Shown one piece after another: positions 1-10,630 of a stretch of DNA of 52,142 nucleotides. Each line of letters begins with the position of its first letter. The stretch's first letter is position 1. Origin of the DNA: Mitsuaria sp. GD03876. GTDB taxonomy: Bacteria; Pseudomonadota; Gammaproteobacteria; Burkholderiales; Burkholderiaceae_C. The stretch spans positions 1 to 52,142 of the forward strand of contig NZ_JAOCCU010000044.1 in NCBI RefSeq assembly GCF_029840635.1. Reading direction: 5' to 3'. The position numbers and the translations under genes were made by a program. The notes below the pieces were generated by a model. The model was not told the DNA's origin. It was given only the letters and a program-made list of their open reading frames with translations, and did not search any database.

Positions 1-849
1 CATGCTGTTGCTCTGCTTGAGCATCGCCGTGCCCGACTGCATCAGCATCTGCTTGGTCGTCATCGTCGAGGACTCGGCGGCGAAGTCCGTGTCCATGATC
101 CGGCCCTTGGCGGCGGCCGTGTTGGTGCTCATGTTCTGCAGGTTGTTGAAGACATGGTCCAGGCGGTTGGCCGCGGCGCCGAAGGTGGCGCGCAGTTCGC
201 CGACCTTGTCGATCGCGGTGCCGATCGTCGACAGCATCGTGTTGGCCGTGGCCGACAGTTCGCTGCCGGCGGTGCCGGGGGTCGTGTAGTTGGTCGAGAC
301 GTTGCCCAGGGCCACCGTCAGCGCGTCCAGCTGCGGCTTGACGTCCACGGTCATCGTTTCGCCGGCGGAGGCGCCGATCTGGAAGCTCATCGGCGCGGAC
401 ATCTTGCCGCCCGAGCCGTCCACGGTCGTGCCGTTGGAGAACAGCTGCGTGCCGCCGAAGCTCGTGTTCTTGACGATGTTGCCCAGCTCGGTCGCCAGCG
501 CGTCATATTCGCCCTGCATCGCGGTCTTGTCGGTCGCGGTCGACGAGGCCGAGAAGGCTTCCGTGGCCAGGTCCTTCATGCGCAGCAGGATGTTGCTGAC
601 TTCGTTCAGCGCGCCTTCGCCGGTCTGCAGCATCGAGATGCCGTTCTGCGTGTTGCGCTGGGCCACGGCCATGCCGCGGGTCTGGGCGTCCAGACGGGTG
701 GCGATCTGCAGGCCGGCGGCATCGTCCATCGCCGAATTGACGCGGTAGCCAGTGCCCAGGCGGGTCATCGAGGTCGCCAGGCTCTTCTGCGTCGAGCTCA
801 GCGAGTTCTGGGTCGACAGGGCCGCGGCATTGGTGTGCAGGCTCAACAT
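1..849 (-). CDS. fliC: Flagellin, C-terminus cut by window edge
   Basis: This is the flagellar filament subunit, exported by the flagellar type III apparatus. The start ATG at 849 is preceded by AGGAG. The first 283 residues are visible, with the conserved N-terminal D0/D1 helices (MLSLHTNAAALSTQNSL, then TRLGTGYRVNSAMDDAAGLQIATR) and the C-terminal helix (AAKGRIMDTDFAAESSTM, then KQMLMQSGTAMLKQSNSM). By family comparison only about a dozen residues should lie beyond the left edge, giving a short flagellin near 295 residues. The central D2/D3 part is small. It stands alone here, with no other flagellar gene in the window. Confidence 0.96.
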   Translation of the reverse strand, partial: MLSLHTNAAALSTQNSLSSTQKSLATSMTRLGTGYRVNSAMDDAAGLQIATRLDAQTRGMAVAQRNTQNGISMLQTGEGALNEVSNILLRMKDLATEAFSASSTATDKTAMQGEYDALATELGNIVKNTSFGGTQLFSNGTTVDGSGGKMSAPMSFQIGASAGETMTVDVKPQLDALTVALGNVSTNYTTPGTAGSELSATANTMLSTIGTAIDKVGELRATFGAAANRLDHVFNNLQNMSTNTAAAKGRIMDTDFAAESSTMTTKQMLMQSGTAMLKQSNSM

Positions 850-932
850 GGTGTTCGCTCCTAGAGAGTGGTCAAGCGCCTTCGCGCTTCGTTGATCGAG
901 GGGCTCAACTGCCCTCCCACTCACAGGACGAC

Positions 933-975
933 CCTCCGTTGGGAGGACTTAAATCGTCGGTTGAAAAAAACTTCG
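933..975 (-). promoter_or_regulatory. Flagellin leader: hairpin and candidate sigma-28-like promoter
   Basis: Read on the minus strand, CGAAGTTTTTTTCAACCGAC lies about 100 bases upstream of fliC. It loosely resembles flagellar sigma-28 promoters (AAGTTT followed by CCGAT-like bases), but the spacing is shorter than the enterobacterial consensus. Just downstream, CCTCC and GGAGG (933-937 and 942-946) can form a 5-bp hairpin in the leader. The promoter call is inference. Confidence 0.3.
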
Positions 976-1004
976 GGAGGCCTGGCGCGGGCTCTCCACG
1001 GGGG

Positions 1005-2345
1005 TCAACGAGGGTCGTACATGTAGCGACGCGTCAGCGGGACCGGGGCGGGACCGCCGTCGCGCTTGCTGGCCAGGATCTGGTACAGGCCCAGCTCGCC
1101 GGTCTCGAACTCCAGCGCCGAGGCCGCCATGTACAGCCGCCAGATCCGGTAATGCGCCTCGTCGACATACTGGAGCGCCTGCTCGTGGTTCTCTTCCAGT
1201 CGGGCCACCCAGGCCCGCAAGGTCCGCGCGTAATGCATGCGCAGCCCCTCGACGTCATGCAACTCGAACTTGCGCTGCTCCATCACCCGCATCACGTTGC
1301 TCGCCCGGTCCAGCTCCCCATCCGGAAAGACATACCGGTTGATGAACTTCGAGGACAGCGCCTGCCCCCACCCGTCCTCCTCATGGGTGATGCCATGGTT
1401 CAGGAACAGGCCGCCCGGCTTGAGCAGCCGGTGCACGCTCTCGAAATAGGTCGGCAGGTTCTTCAGGCCGACGTGCTCGAACATGCCCACGCTGGAGACC
1501 TTGTCGAACTGCCCCGTCATGTCCCGGTAGTCGCAGATCCGGACCTCGACCTGCCCCTGGAGCCCCGCCGCGGCGATCCGCTCCTGGCCCAGCGCCAGCT
1601 GCCGCCGCGACAGGGTGATGCCCACCGCCTTCACGCCGTAATGACGCGCCGCGTGCATGACCAGCGCGCCCCAGCCGCAGCCGATGTCGAGCAGTTCCTC
1701 GCCCGGCTGCAGCCGCAACTTGCGGCAGATGTGGTCCAGCTTGGACCACTGCGCCTGGGCCAGCGGGGTGTCGTCGGTCTCGTAGTACGCGCAGGAATAG
1801 ACCATCGCCGGGTCCAGCCACAGCGCGTAGAAGTCGTTGGACAGGTCGTAATGGAAGGCGATCGCCGCCTTGTTCTCGGCCCGCGTGTGGCGCCGCACCT
1901 GGCTGGAGCGCAGTTCCCCGTCCGCCGCGCCCGGCGGCGGCGCCAGCAGCCGCACCGCCAGCCGCAGCCGGTCGCTCCACGACAAGGTCAGCTCCGGCAG
2001 GTGGTCCTTGAGCTGCAGCGCGGCGAAGAAGTCGCCCTCGACGTCGATCTGCTGGGTGAAATAGGCCTCCGCGAAGCGCAGCGGGTCGCGCCCCAGCAGC
2101 AGCCGCCGCAACGCGGCCGGATCGTTCAGCACCAGCGTGAACGACGGCGCCTGCTGCGCCTGGCGGCCGAGCCGCGTCGTCCAGTGCCCCAGCCGCAGTC
2201 CCATGCTGCCGGGATAGGCGGAGAACAGCCGCTGCAGCAGCGTCAGCCCGGCGGGAGGCAGCGGCGGCGTGCCCGCGGCGCCGGCGACGGCCTCGGCCGC
2301 GGGGGGAGCGGCGCTCGAGGTGGGGGACAACAGTTCCTGATCCAT
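1005..2345 (-). CDS. cfa: Cyclopropane-fatty-acyl-phospholipid synthase
   Basis: This enzyme transfers a methylene group from S-adenosylmethionine to double bonds of membrane phospholipid acyl chains, a stationary-phase or acid-stress modification. The product is 446 residues. An N-terminal lipid-binding-like region is followed by the catalytic segment AIAFHYDLSNDFY (161-173), YSCAYYETDDTPLAQAQ (183-199) and the SAM-binding loop LLDIGCGWGAL (218-228). The frame stays open upstream to 2546, but the start at 2345 is chosen because GAGGA sits 7 bases before it and the extra N-terminus has no family counterpart. The first 30 residues are Ala/Pro-rich and probably disordered. It is divergent from acnA. 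Confidence 0.93.
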   Translation of the reverse strand: MDQELLSPTSSAAPPAAEAVAGAAGTPPLPPAGLTLLQRLFSAYPGSMGLRLGHWTTRLGRQAQQAPSFTLVLNDPAALRRLLLGRDPLRFAEAYFTQQIDVEGDFFAALQLKDHLPELTLSWSDRLRLAVRLLAPPPGAADGELRSSQVRRHTRAENKAAIAFHYDLSNDFYALWLDPAMVYSCAYYETDDTPLAQAQWSKLDHICRKLRLQPGEELLDIGCGWGALVMHAARHYGVKAVGITLSRRQLALGQERIAAAGLQGQVEVRICDYRDMTGQFDKVSSVGMFEHVGLKNLPTYFESVHRLLKPGGLFLNHGITHEEDGWGQALSSKFINRYVFPDGELDRASNVMRVMEQRKFELHDVEGLRMHYARTLRAWVARLEENHEQALQYVDEAHYRIWRLYMAASALEFETGELGLYQILASKRDGGPAPVPLTRRYMYDPR

Positions 2346-2661
2346 GCGAGTCCTCGTCCGAAATGCCCTGGAAGCATCTGGGTCGGAAGCGTCCCCGGGG
2401 TCAGTCCTTGCTCGACCGGAACGCTGGCGGCCTGGAATCCATCGGGGCATGTTAGCCAGCGGTCCTCGCCCCGCCCCGATTGGGGACATTGCTGCAATCC
2501 ACGTTCCCGGCCTCCCTCCGGCGAGGGCCGTTGCGCCCTCGCACACCCTCCGCCAAAGGAGTCATCACAAGCACGCCGCCCAAGGCCACAATCAGCCCCC
2601 ATCGCCCGCGAGAACCCCGTCTGGCCCCAGAACGCCAAGACCAAAAGCCAAGGAGTGAGCC
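2346..2661. other. Divergent intergenic region between cfa and acnA
   Basis: This 316-bp region must hold both promoters. I see the acnA ribosome-binding site AAGGAG shortly before its ATG and the cfa site on the other strand. I see no convincing -35/-10 pair, operator palindrome or small gene. Open frames that cross it are antisense or extended shadows. Confidence 0.5.
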
Positions 2662-5385
<2,724 letters not shown>

Positions 5386-5404
5386 GGCCCCTCGCCTCCC
5401 GAAT

Positions 5405-5455
5405 CGCCTGTCCGCAGGCGAAAAAAAAAAAGGGCTGCCAGCGGCAGCCCTTCTT
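5405..5455. terminator. Bidirectional double-hairpin terminator
   Basis: There are two perfect stems: CGCCTG-TCCG-CAGGCG (5405-5420) and GGGCTGCC-AGC-GGCAGCCC (5432-5450). Eleven A residues (5421-5431) separate them. On the minus strand the second stem is followed by a run of eleven T, so it should stop the CsgG-like operon. On the plus strand the pair ends in TTCTTG and should serve acnA. Confidence 0.9.
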
Positions 5456-5483
5456 GTTCATGCCAGCCGGAGCTGGCCGTCGA

Positions 5484-6446
5484 TCACTTCGATGCCGGCG
5501 GCGGCGTCGTGGTGGCCTGCTTCTTCGGCGCGGACTTGGCGGCCGGCTTCGGTGCGGCCTTCGGCGTGGCGGCCGGCGCGGCCTGGTCCAGTTCCTTGGA
5601 CGCGGCGGTGGAGCCGCCCTGCACGCCCAGTCGGCCGCCGGCGCCCAGGCCGCCCTTGACCTGCTGCGCCTTGTAGTTGCGCAGCGCCTTGACCATCTGG
5701 TTGTACGAGTCCGCGAACGCGGTCACGATGACCTTGCCGGCCGGCGTCTTGCCGTAGGCGCCGCCCGCGACGGCGGTGTTGCTGAAGAAGCTCGCGCCGC
5801 CGATGCCGAAGTCGAAGTTCTTGGCCGTGCCTTCCGCGGCCGAGATCTGCACGCCGGAACGGTTGTCGACCAGCAGCAGCGTCGTGGACGCCTCGTTCTG
5901 GCTGATGTTGGCCGCCACCGCGGTCAGCAGGCCGATCGCGCCGGTGCCGATGCCGCCGCCACCGCCGCCGGTCTTGCCGGCGAACTGGATCTCGGGGCTC
6001 ATCGTGTAGTCGGCGGCGACCATCTGGCCCTGGCCGAAGTTGCTGCCGGCACGCACTTCACCGGACTGCATCAGCGCGCGCTCGCGCTCCATGTTGGCGA
6101 AGGCCTTGCCGCGCTCGACGATCACGAAGCAGTTGGACTGCTGGACCATCAGGCGCAGGACCGGCACGGTGGAGCCCAGCTGGCGCTCGCGCAGCTGCGA
6201 CCACCACGGCGCGTTGTTGTCCTCGAAGATCGTCAGCGTGCCCAGCGTCTCGTCGCAATGCTCGAGCTGGCTGTTCTTGTTCTCGGCCGTCGCGCCGCCC
6301 GCGGCGCCGGACACGGTGCCCTTGTTCTCGCCCATCGTCGGCGCGGTGGCCAGGCAGCCGGCCAGCAGCAGCGGCGACAGCAGCAGGGCGGACTTCAGCG
6401 CGAGGCCGGCGGCGGAAACACGGGTCAGGCGGGGGGTGGCAAGCAT
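5484..6446 (-). CDS. CsgG/HfaB-family lipoprotein
   Basis: This is a 320-residue exported lipoprotein. The signal peptide ends in the lipobox LLAGC, with the lipidated Cys at residue 31. The middle fits the CsgG family (curli and holdfast secretion components): it has FVIVERGKAFANMERERALMQSG followed by GQMVAADYTMSPEIQF. A Gly-rich segment (GGGGGG) follows, and the tail is rich in Ala, Pro and Lys. The start at 6446 is chosen over upstream ATGs because GGAGG lies 7 bases before it and a proper signal peptide begins there. No curli subunit (CsgA/B) is nearby, so the secreted partner is unknown. It is probably co-transcribed with the small exported protein upstream. Confidence 0.8.
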   Translation of the reverse strand: MLATPRLTRVSAAGLALKSALLLSPLLLAGCLATAPTMGENKGTVSGAAGGATAENKNSQLEHCDETLGTLTIFEDNNAPWWSQLRERQLGSTVPVLRLMVQQSNCFVIVERGKAFANMERERALMQSGEVRAGSNFGQGQMVAADYTMSPEIQFAGKTGGGGGGIGTGAIGLLTAVAANISQNEASTTLLLVDNRSGVQISAAEGTAKNFDFGIGGASFFSNTAVAGGAYGKTPAGKVIVTAFADSYNQMVKALRNYKAQQVKGGLGAGGRLGVQGGSTAASKELDQAAPAATPKAAPKPAAKSAPKKQATTTPPPASK

Positions 6447-6551
6447 GGAATCCTCCAGTTTTTCTAACGACATCTCAGGACGAGCGAACACAACAACGAC
6501 GGCGGTCACGACCCGGACGGGCCCGGCCGGCCGGGACGACAAAAGCGGCGA

Positions 6552-6938
6552 TCAATCGATCGGGGTGGCGGGCGCGACGCCGTAATAACCGCCGACCGGC
6601 TGGCCGTGCGGGTTGCCGACCCAGATGCTGGTGCCGAACACGTCGCTGCAGCCGCCCCAGGCGACCTCGAACGCGCGCGGCTCCTCGTTGCGGGTCTGCG
6701 CATAGATGGACACGCTGCTGTCGGACGGGCCGATCGTGTAGCAGACGCGCGCCCACACCGGACGCGGCGCGGACGCCACCACCGAGGCCGAGCCTTCGGT
6801 CGAGCCGTCGGACGCCTTGGCCATCCATTTCGTGCCCCGGGTCGGGCCGGGGTTGTAGCTGAACACATAAGGCACCTGCGCGATCGCGGCGATCGAAGCG
6901 GCAAGCAATCCGGCAGCCATCAGGCCTCTGGCCATCAT
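6552..6938 (-). CDS. Small exported protein of unknown function
   Basis: The product is 128 residues with a signal peptide (MMARGLMAAGLLAASIAAIA, cleavage near AQ). The mature part is about 108 residues and has two Cys (in VCYTIG and GGCSDV) that could form a disulfide. I do not recognise the family. GGGGGAG lies upstream of the tandem ATG ATG start. It is 105 bases from the CsgG-like gene on the same strand with no terminator between, so an operon and a shared envelope role are likely but inferred. Confidence 0.7.
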   Translation of the reverse strand: MMARGLMAAGLLAASIAAIAQVPYVFSYNPGPTRGTKWMAKASDGSTEGSASVVASAPRPVWARVCYTIGPSDSSVSIYAQTRNEEPRAFEVAWGGCSDVFGTSIWVGNPHGQPVGGYYGVAPATPID

Positions 6939-6966
6939 TCGTCATCTCCCCCAGGTGATCTCGAAA

Positions 6967-6979
6967 CGCAATGATTGCG
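6967..6979. promoter_or_regulatory. Operator-like palindrome upstream of the exported-protein gene
   Basis: CGCAATGATTGCG is a perfect 13-bp palindrome 28 bases upstream of the 128-residue gene, flanked by GAAACG on both sides. Its position fits an operator or leader element. The regulator is unknown. Confidence 0.4.
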
Positions 6980-7010
6980 ATGAAACGTCGCGGATTGTTA
7001 GGCGCCTGAC

Positions 7011-7054
7011 TTAAAAATGCGAGGCCCCCATCGTGGTGGATTCCACGGGGCCCT
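7011..7054 (-). terminator. Hairpin followed by T-run on the minus strand
   Basis: On the minus strand an imperfect stem (arms AGGGCCCCGTGG and CCACGATGGGGGCCT) is followed by GCATTTTTAAG. The nearest upstream minus-strand gene is ribE, whose stop is about 370 bases away, so this may end its transcript. Confidence 0.5.
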
Positions 7055-7421
7055 AGATGGAGGGATGGCGAAAACCGGCTTCAGCGACATCGCCGCTCCG
7101 CAGGCCGCACGACCGGCCGCGCCGGCAGGGTCCGCCGCAAGACCTGTCCCCGCCAGCGCGAGGATCGGCGCGGGCTGGCCGGGCGCGGCGCTCGGGCCGA
7201 TGGCATCGGGGAACGCCGCTGGCGTGGGGGTCGCGAGGGCCTGTCGCCAGGCCCCGCGGGCGTGGCGCGGACGGCGCGGCCGCCGCCCGGCGGGGCGCAC
7301 AGCGCCAACGCGGTGACTTAGGTCACCCGGTGTTGTAGGGATGGCAAATGCCCGCCGGTGACCTATGCGGGTTATCCCGCGAGACGTCGACCTCCCGGTC
7401 CGCGTCCCCCGGGTCCGAGGC
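7055..7421. other. Non-coding region downstream of ribE with two inverted repeats
   Basis: No convincing gene is present. Small open frames here have composition-driven Arg/Ala/Pro sequences and no ribosome-binding site. Two clean inverted repeats stand out: GGTGAC-TTAG-GTCACC (7312-7327) and CGGG-TTAT-CCCG (7368-7379). The second 12-mer recurs exactly at 28368-28379 in the glgP/malK control region. Confidence 0.45.
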
Positions 7422-8111
7422 TCAGTCCAGGCCCAGGTCCAGGCCGCGCTCCTTCGCGAAGACCCGCAGCGCCGGCATCAGCGCGCCGATCTTCTCCGCC
7501 ACCGCGTCGCGGACCGTGTCGACCATCACCTGCGTCTGGCGCTCGATCTCGATGTGCAGCGGCGCGCCCTCGCCCTTGTCGGCGAAGGTCGTCATGCGCA
7601 GCGTCTCGGGGATCAGCCAGACCTCGAACCAGCCCGAGCCGTCGGCATGGCGGCCGGCCTCGGCCACCGTCAGGCTGGCGCCGTTCACCGCGATGTAGCC
7701 CTTGGCGAAGATGTAGCGCATCCACGGCGCCGGCACGGCGATGCGGATCACGTGGTTGTTGGCCGGGCGGCGGATCGACTCGACCGTCGCCATGAAGTCG
7801 ACGTGCCCCGACAGCGGATGGCCGCCGATCTCCGCGCCGTCGCGCGCCGCGCGCTCGACGTTGAGCCGGCCGCCGCGCTCGAGCCGGCCGAGCGTCGTCA
7901 GGTTCAGGCTCTGCAGCATCACGTCGAAGTCCGCCTGCGTGTCGCCCTTCAGGGCGGTGACCGTCAGGCAGACGCCGTCGCAGGCGACGCTGGCGCCGAT
8001 CTCCAGGTCCTGGCAGAAGCCCGGCGGGAAATCGAGGGTGAAGCTGCGCAGCCCCTCCTTGTCGGTGATCTCGGCGACCTGCGCGATGCCTTGGACGATG
8101 CCGGTGAACAT
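7422..8111 (-). CDS. ribE: Riboflavin synthase, alpha-chain type
   Basis: This enzyme dismutates two 6,7-dimethyl-8-ribityllumazine molecules to riboflavin. The N-terminus MFTGIVQ is diagnostic. Two similar lumazine-binding domains follow, with GASVACDGVCLTV in the first and GYIAVNGASLTV in the second, plus HPLSGHVD. At 229 residues it is slightly longer than usual because of a C-terminal extension. It is not with other rib genes, as in enterobacteria, where this gene is called ribC. It begins 15 bases downstream of the ArsC-like gene on the same strand, so there is no room for an FMN riboswitch directly upstream. Confidence 0.93.
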   Translation of the reverse strand: MFTGIVQGIAQVAEITDKEGLRSFTLDFPPGFCQDLEIGASVACDGVCLTVTALKGDTQADFDVMLQSLNLTTLGRLERGGRLNVERAARDGAEIGGHPLSGHVDFMATVESIRRPANNHVIRIAVPAPWMRYIFAKGYIAVNGASLTVAEAGRHADGSGWFEVWLIPETLRMTTFADKGEGAPLHIEIERQTQVMVDTVRDAVAEKIGALMPALRVFAKERGLDLGLD

Positions 8112-8126
8112 GCGGGACTCCTGCGA

Positions 8127-8483
8127 TCAGCGCGCGGACGCGTGGGAAGCGAACAGCTCGGGCGTGAAGCCCAGGCTCAGGCGGCCGTCGGCCCACTCGA
8201 CGATCGGGCGCTTGATGACGCTGGGCTGCTCGACCATCAGCGCGGCGGCGCCGGCCGCGTCCGAGGCGCCGGCCTTGGTCGCGTCGTCGAGCTTGCGCCA
8301 GGTCGTCCCGGCGCGGTTGAGCACCTTGTCCCAGCCCAGTTCGGCCATCCATGCCGGCAGCTTCGCCGCGGGCACGCCCTGCTTCTTGTAGTCGTGGAAC
8401 TGGTAGGCCAGGCCCTGCTCGTCGAGCCAGGCGCGGGCGCGCTTCACGGTGTCGCAGTTGGGGATGCCGTAGAGGGTGATCAT
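8127..8483 (-). CDS. ArsC/Spx-family (YffB-like) thioredoxin-fold protein
   Basis: The product is 118 residues. It starts [20 protein letters not shown], the ArsC/Spx/YffB fold with a single N-terminal Cys, and contains the C-terminal family motif [11 protein letters not shown]. The start at 8483 follows the conserved N-terminus; the frame extends 18 codons upstream without family support. YffB-type members are usually annotated as arsenate-reductase-like, but a real arsenate role is unproven, and no ars genes are nearby. It is divergent from aat (53 bp between starts) and probably co-transcribed with ribE. Confidence 0.8.
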   Translation of the reverse strand: MITLYGIPNCDTVKRARAWLDEQGLAYQFHDYKKQGVPAAKLPAWMAELGWDKVLNRAGTTWRKLDDATKAGASDAAGAAALMVEQPSVIKRPIVEWADGRLSLGFTPELFASHASAR

Positions 8484-8535
8484 GGGGAACGCGGGGGGCT
8501 TCAGGGGCGCCGTTGGGGGAAGGCGGCACGCTACC

Positions 8536-9291
8536 ATGAAGCGGATGATCCCCTGGCTCGACGATGACTCTCTGGACTTCCCCCCGACCCGCCGCGCCCT
8601 CGGGCCGCGCAGCGACGCGCCGGGGCTGCTGGCCGCCGGCGGCGACCTGAGGCCCGCCCGGCTGCGGGCGGCCTACGCGCGGGGGATCTTCCCCTGGTAT
8701 GGGGAAGGCCAGCCCATCCTGTGGTGGACCACCGATCCGCGCATGGTGCTGAAGACGGACGACTTCAAGCTGTCGCGATCGCTGCGCAAGACGGTCGCGC
8801 GCTTCATCCGCACGCCGGGCTGCGAGATCCGCGTCGACGCCGCGACCGAGACGGTGCTCAAGTCCTGCGCCAGCACGCCGCGCGACGGCCAGGACGGCAC
8901 CTGGATCCTGCCGGAGATGCAGCAGGCCTACCTGCGCCTGGCGCGCGAGGGCACGGTGCATTCGGTGGAGACCTGGATCGACGGCGAGCTCGCCGGCGGG
9001 CTGTACGGCGTCAACCTCGGCCGCATGTTCTTCGGCGAGTCGATGTTCATGCGCCGGACCGACGCGTCCAAGATCGCATTGGCGGCGCTGGTCTGCCTGT
9101 GCCGCGAGTTCGACATCCCCTGGATCGACTGCCAGCAGCAGACGGCGCACCTGGCGTCGCTGGGCGCGGCACCCGTCACGCGCGAGGCCTTCGAGGCCCA
9201 TCTGGCGGGGCATGTGGGCCAGCAGGCGCCGGGGGATTGGACCTATCATCCGCGGCTGTGGGCCCGGCTGGGCCTCAACGACACGCCCTGA
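8536..9291 (+). CDS. aat: Leucyl/phenylalanyl-tRNA-protein transferase
   Basis: This cytoplasmic enzyme adds Leu or Phe from aminoacyl-tRNA to proteins with N-terminal Lys or Arg, marking them for ClpS/ClpAP (N-degron pathway). Family blocks are [36 protein letters not shown], then [20 protein letters not shown] and [16 protein letters not shown]. The start is either 8536 (MKRMIPW) or 8545 (MIPW); neither has a strong ribosome-binding site, so the frame's first ATG at 8476 is not used. It is followed after 6 bases by bpt, the second transferase of the same pathway. Confidence 0.93.
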   Translation: MKRMIPWLDDDSLDFPPTRRALGPRSDAPGLLAAGGDLRPARLRAAYARGIFPWYGEGQPILWWTTDPRMVLKTDDFKLSRSLRKTVARFIRTPGCEIRVDAATETVLKSCASTPRDGQDGTWILPEMQQAYLRLAREGTVHSVETWIDGELAGGLYGVNLGRMFFGESMFMRRTDASKIALAALVCLCREFDIPWIDCQQQTAHLASLGAAPVTREAFEAHLAGHVGQQAPGDWTYHPRLWARLGLNDTP

Positions 9292-9297
9292 GCCCCC

Positions 9298-10023
9298 GTG
9301 ACGCATCCCAAGGAACTCCCGCTGGCCGAGCTGCAGTTCTATGCGACCGCGCCCTATCCCTGCAGCTACCTGAGCGACCGCCAGGCCCGCTCGCAGGTCG
9401 CCACGCCGAGTCACCTGATCCACGCGGACGCGTACTCCAGCCTGGTCGCCGCCGGTTTCCGCCGCAGCGGCATGTTCACTTACCGCCCCTACTGCGACGG
9501 CTGCAAGGCCTGCGTGCCGATGCGCATCCCGGTGGCGGATTTCCACCCCAACCGCAGCCAGCGCCGCGCCTGGTCGCAGCACCAGGCACTGCAGGCGCGC
9601 GTCATGCGGCTGGGTTACAGCGACGAGCACTACCAGCTCTACCTGCGCTACCAGGCCGGCCGCCACAGCGGCGGCGGCATGGACCACGACAGCATCGACC
9701 AGTACACGCAGTTCCTGCTGCAGAGCCGGGTGAACTCGCGCCTGGTGGAGTTCCGCGAGCCCGGCGGCGCGCTGAAGATGGTGTCGATCCTGGACATCCT
9801 GGGCGACGGGCTGTCGGCGGTCTACACCTTCTATGAGCCCGAGGAGGGCGTCAGCTACGGCACCTACAACGTGCTGTGGCAGCTGCGCCAGACCCGCGAC
9901 CTCGGGCTGCCGCACCTGTACCTGGGCTACTGGATCGCGCAGAGCGACAAGATGGCCTACAAGGCCCGTTTCCTCCCGCACGAGCTGCTCGACGGCGGCG
10001 AGTGGCGGCGCGTCGAGCGCTGA
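9298..10023 (+). CDS. bpt: Aspartate/glutamate leucyltransferase
   Basis: This is the arginyltransferase-like enzyme that in Proteobacteria transfers Leu to N-terminal Asp or Glu, feeding the N-degron pathway. The product is 241 residues and starts with GTG at 9298. Conserved features are [17 protein letters not shown] (C22) and the Cys cluster [11 protein letters not shown] (C66, C69, C72). The later block AVYTFYEP, then [26 protein letters not shown], is also typical of the family. The aat-bpt pairing supports the assignment and implies co-translation. Confidence 0.93.
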   Translation: MTHPKELPLAELQFYATAPYPCSYLSDRQARSQVATPSHLIHADAYSSLVAAGFRRSGMFTYRPYCDGCKACVPMRIPVADFHPNRSQRRAWSQHQALQARVMRLGYSDEHYQLYLRYQAGRHSGGGMDHDSIDQYTQFLLQSRVNSRLVEFREPGGALKMVSILDILGDGLSAVYTFYEPEEGVSYGTYNVLWQLRQTRDLGLPHLYLGYWIAQSDKMAYKARFLPHELLDGGEWRRVER

Positions 10024-10122
10024 GGCGTCCGGCCGGCTGGGAAGCCGGCTCGGGCAAGAATTGGTCCCACACTGGTTTTTCCTGCACCGGGCATCGCTCG
10101 TACCGGTTTTCCCCATCCGTGA

Positions 10123-10134
10123 CGTCAATTGACG
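10123..10134. promoter_or_regulatory. Palindrome CGTCAATTGACG in the chitinase upstream region
   Basis: This is a perfect 12-bp palindrome preceded by TGA and followed within 20 bases by another TTTGACGAC. It lies about 500 bases before the first chitinase. Operator function is inference from symmetry and location. Confidence 0.35.
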
Positions 10135-10210
10135 CCATTACACGCGTTTGACGACATCATTACGACAAGTTACCCGCACCCCGAGGGTTAACCTGAATGA
10201 TGAGTGTGCG

Positions 10211-10235
10211 AGTGGTATCTACATTGCATACCACT
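10211..10235. promoter_or_regulatory. GntR/HutC-type operator upstream of the chitinase genes
   Basis: AGTGGTAT-N9-ATACCACT is a perfect 8+8 inverted repeat. TGGT...ACCA half-sites are typical of GntR/HutC-family amino-sugar regulators (DasR, NagR and NagQ types). With chitinase genes as the only downstream targets on this strand, control by N-acetylglucosamine status is the natural reading. The regulator gene is not in the window. Confidence 0.6.
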
Positions 10236-10319
10236 ATGAGATCAGCAGCGGTACCGATCTCCTGGACGCCGCGGCCCGCATCGCCGCGGATTGCACGCCG
10301 AACGCGAGGAGTGACTTCC

Positions 10320-10424
10320 ATGCCTGCACGCGCCTTTGCCCGCACCGCTGACCGCGCCGCCGATCGCCCCCGCGATCCGGCCGCGCCGATCCCCGCCCCC
10401 GCTGCCCCCGAGTGGCCGGCCTGA
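10320..10424 (+). CDS. Possible 34-residue leader ORF before the chitinases
   Basis: ATG at 10320 is preceded by GAGGAG with good spacing. The frame encodes 34 residues rich in Arg, Ala and Pro (MPARAFARTADRAAD...) and ends in TGA. It lies between the GntR-like operator and the first chitinase. Only the ribosome-binding site argues for it, and the composition could be chance at this GC content. The next 206 bases to the chitinase start show nothing I can name apart from the AGGAG before its ATG. Confidence 0.25.
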   Translation: MPARAFARTADRAADRPRDPAAPIPAPAAPEWPA

Positions 10425-10630
10425 CGCCGGTCCGCGGCGGCCGGGCCCGACCGGCCGCCCGCTTCGCTGGTCGCGTCGCCTGACCTGACCGGCGCCTTTT
10501 CCCTCCGAGCACGACCTCCCCGCCGCGCTGCGCTCGCAGTCGCACGGCGTGGCCGCGCTCATCCCCGCAGTTCCCGATCGGGCCCCGCGCCGGTCAAGCC
10601 CACAACGACAACACGTTCAGGAGAACCCCG

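Noticed and set aside
7017..7316. A 99-codon plus-strand frame in the ribE-downstream gap
   Set aside because: No ribosome-binding site, low-complexity Ala/Pro/Arg/Gly sequence, and it begins inside the minus-strand terminator hairpin.
8112..8126. FMN riboswitch before ribE
   Set aside because: Only 15 bases separate ribE from the upstream gene, so no room exists, and the sequence further up is coding.
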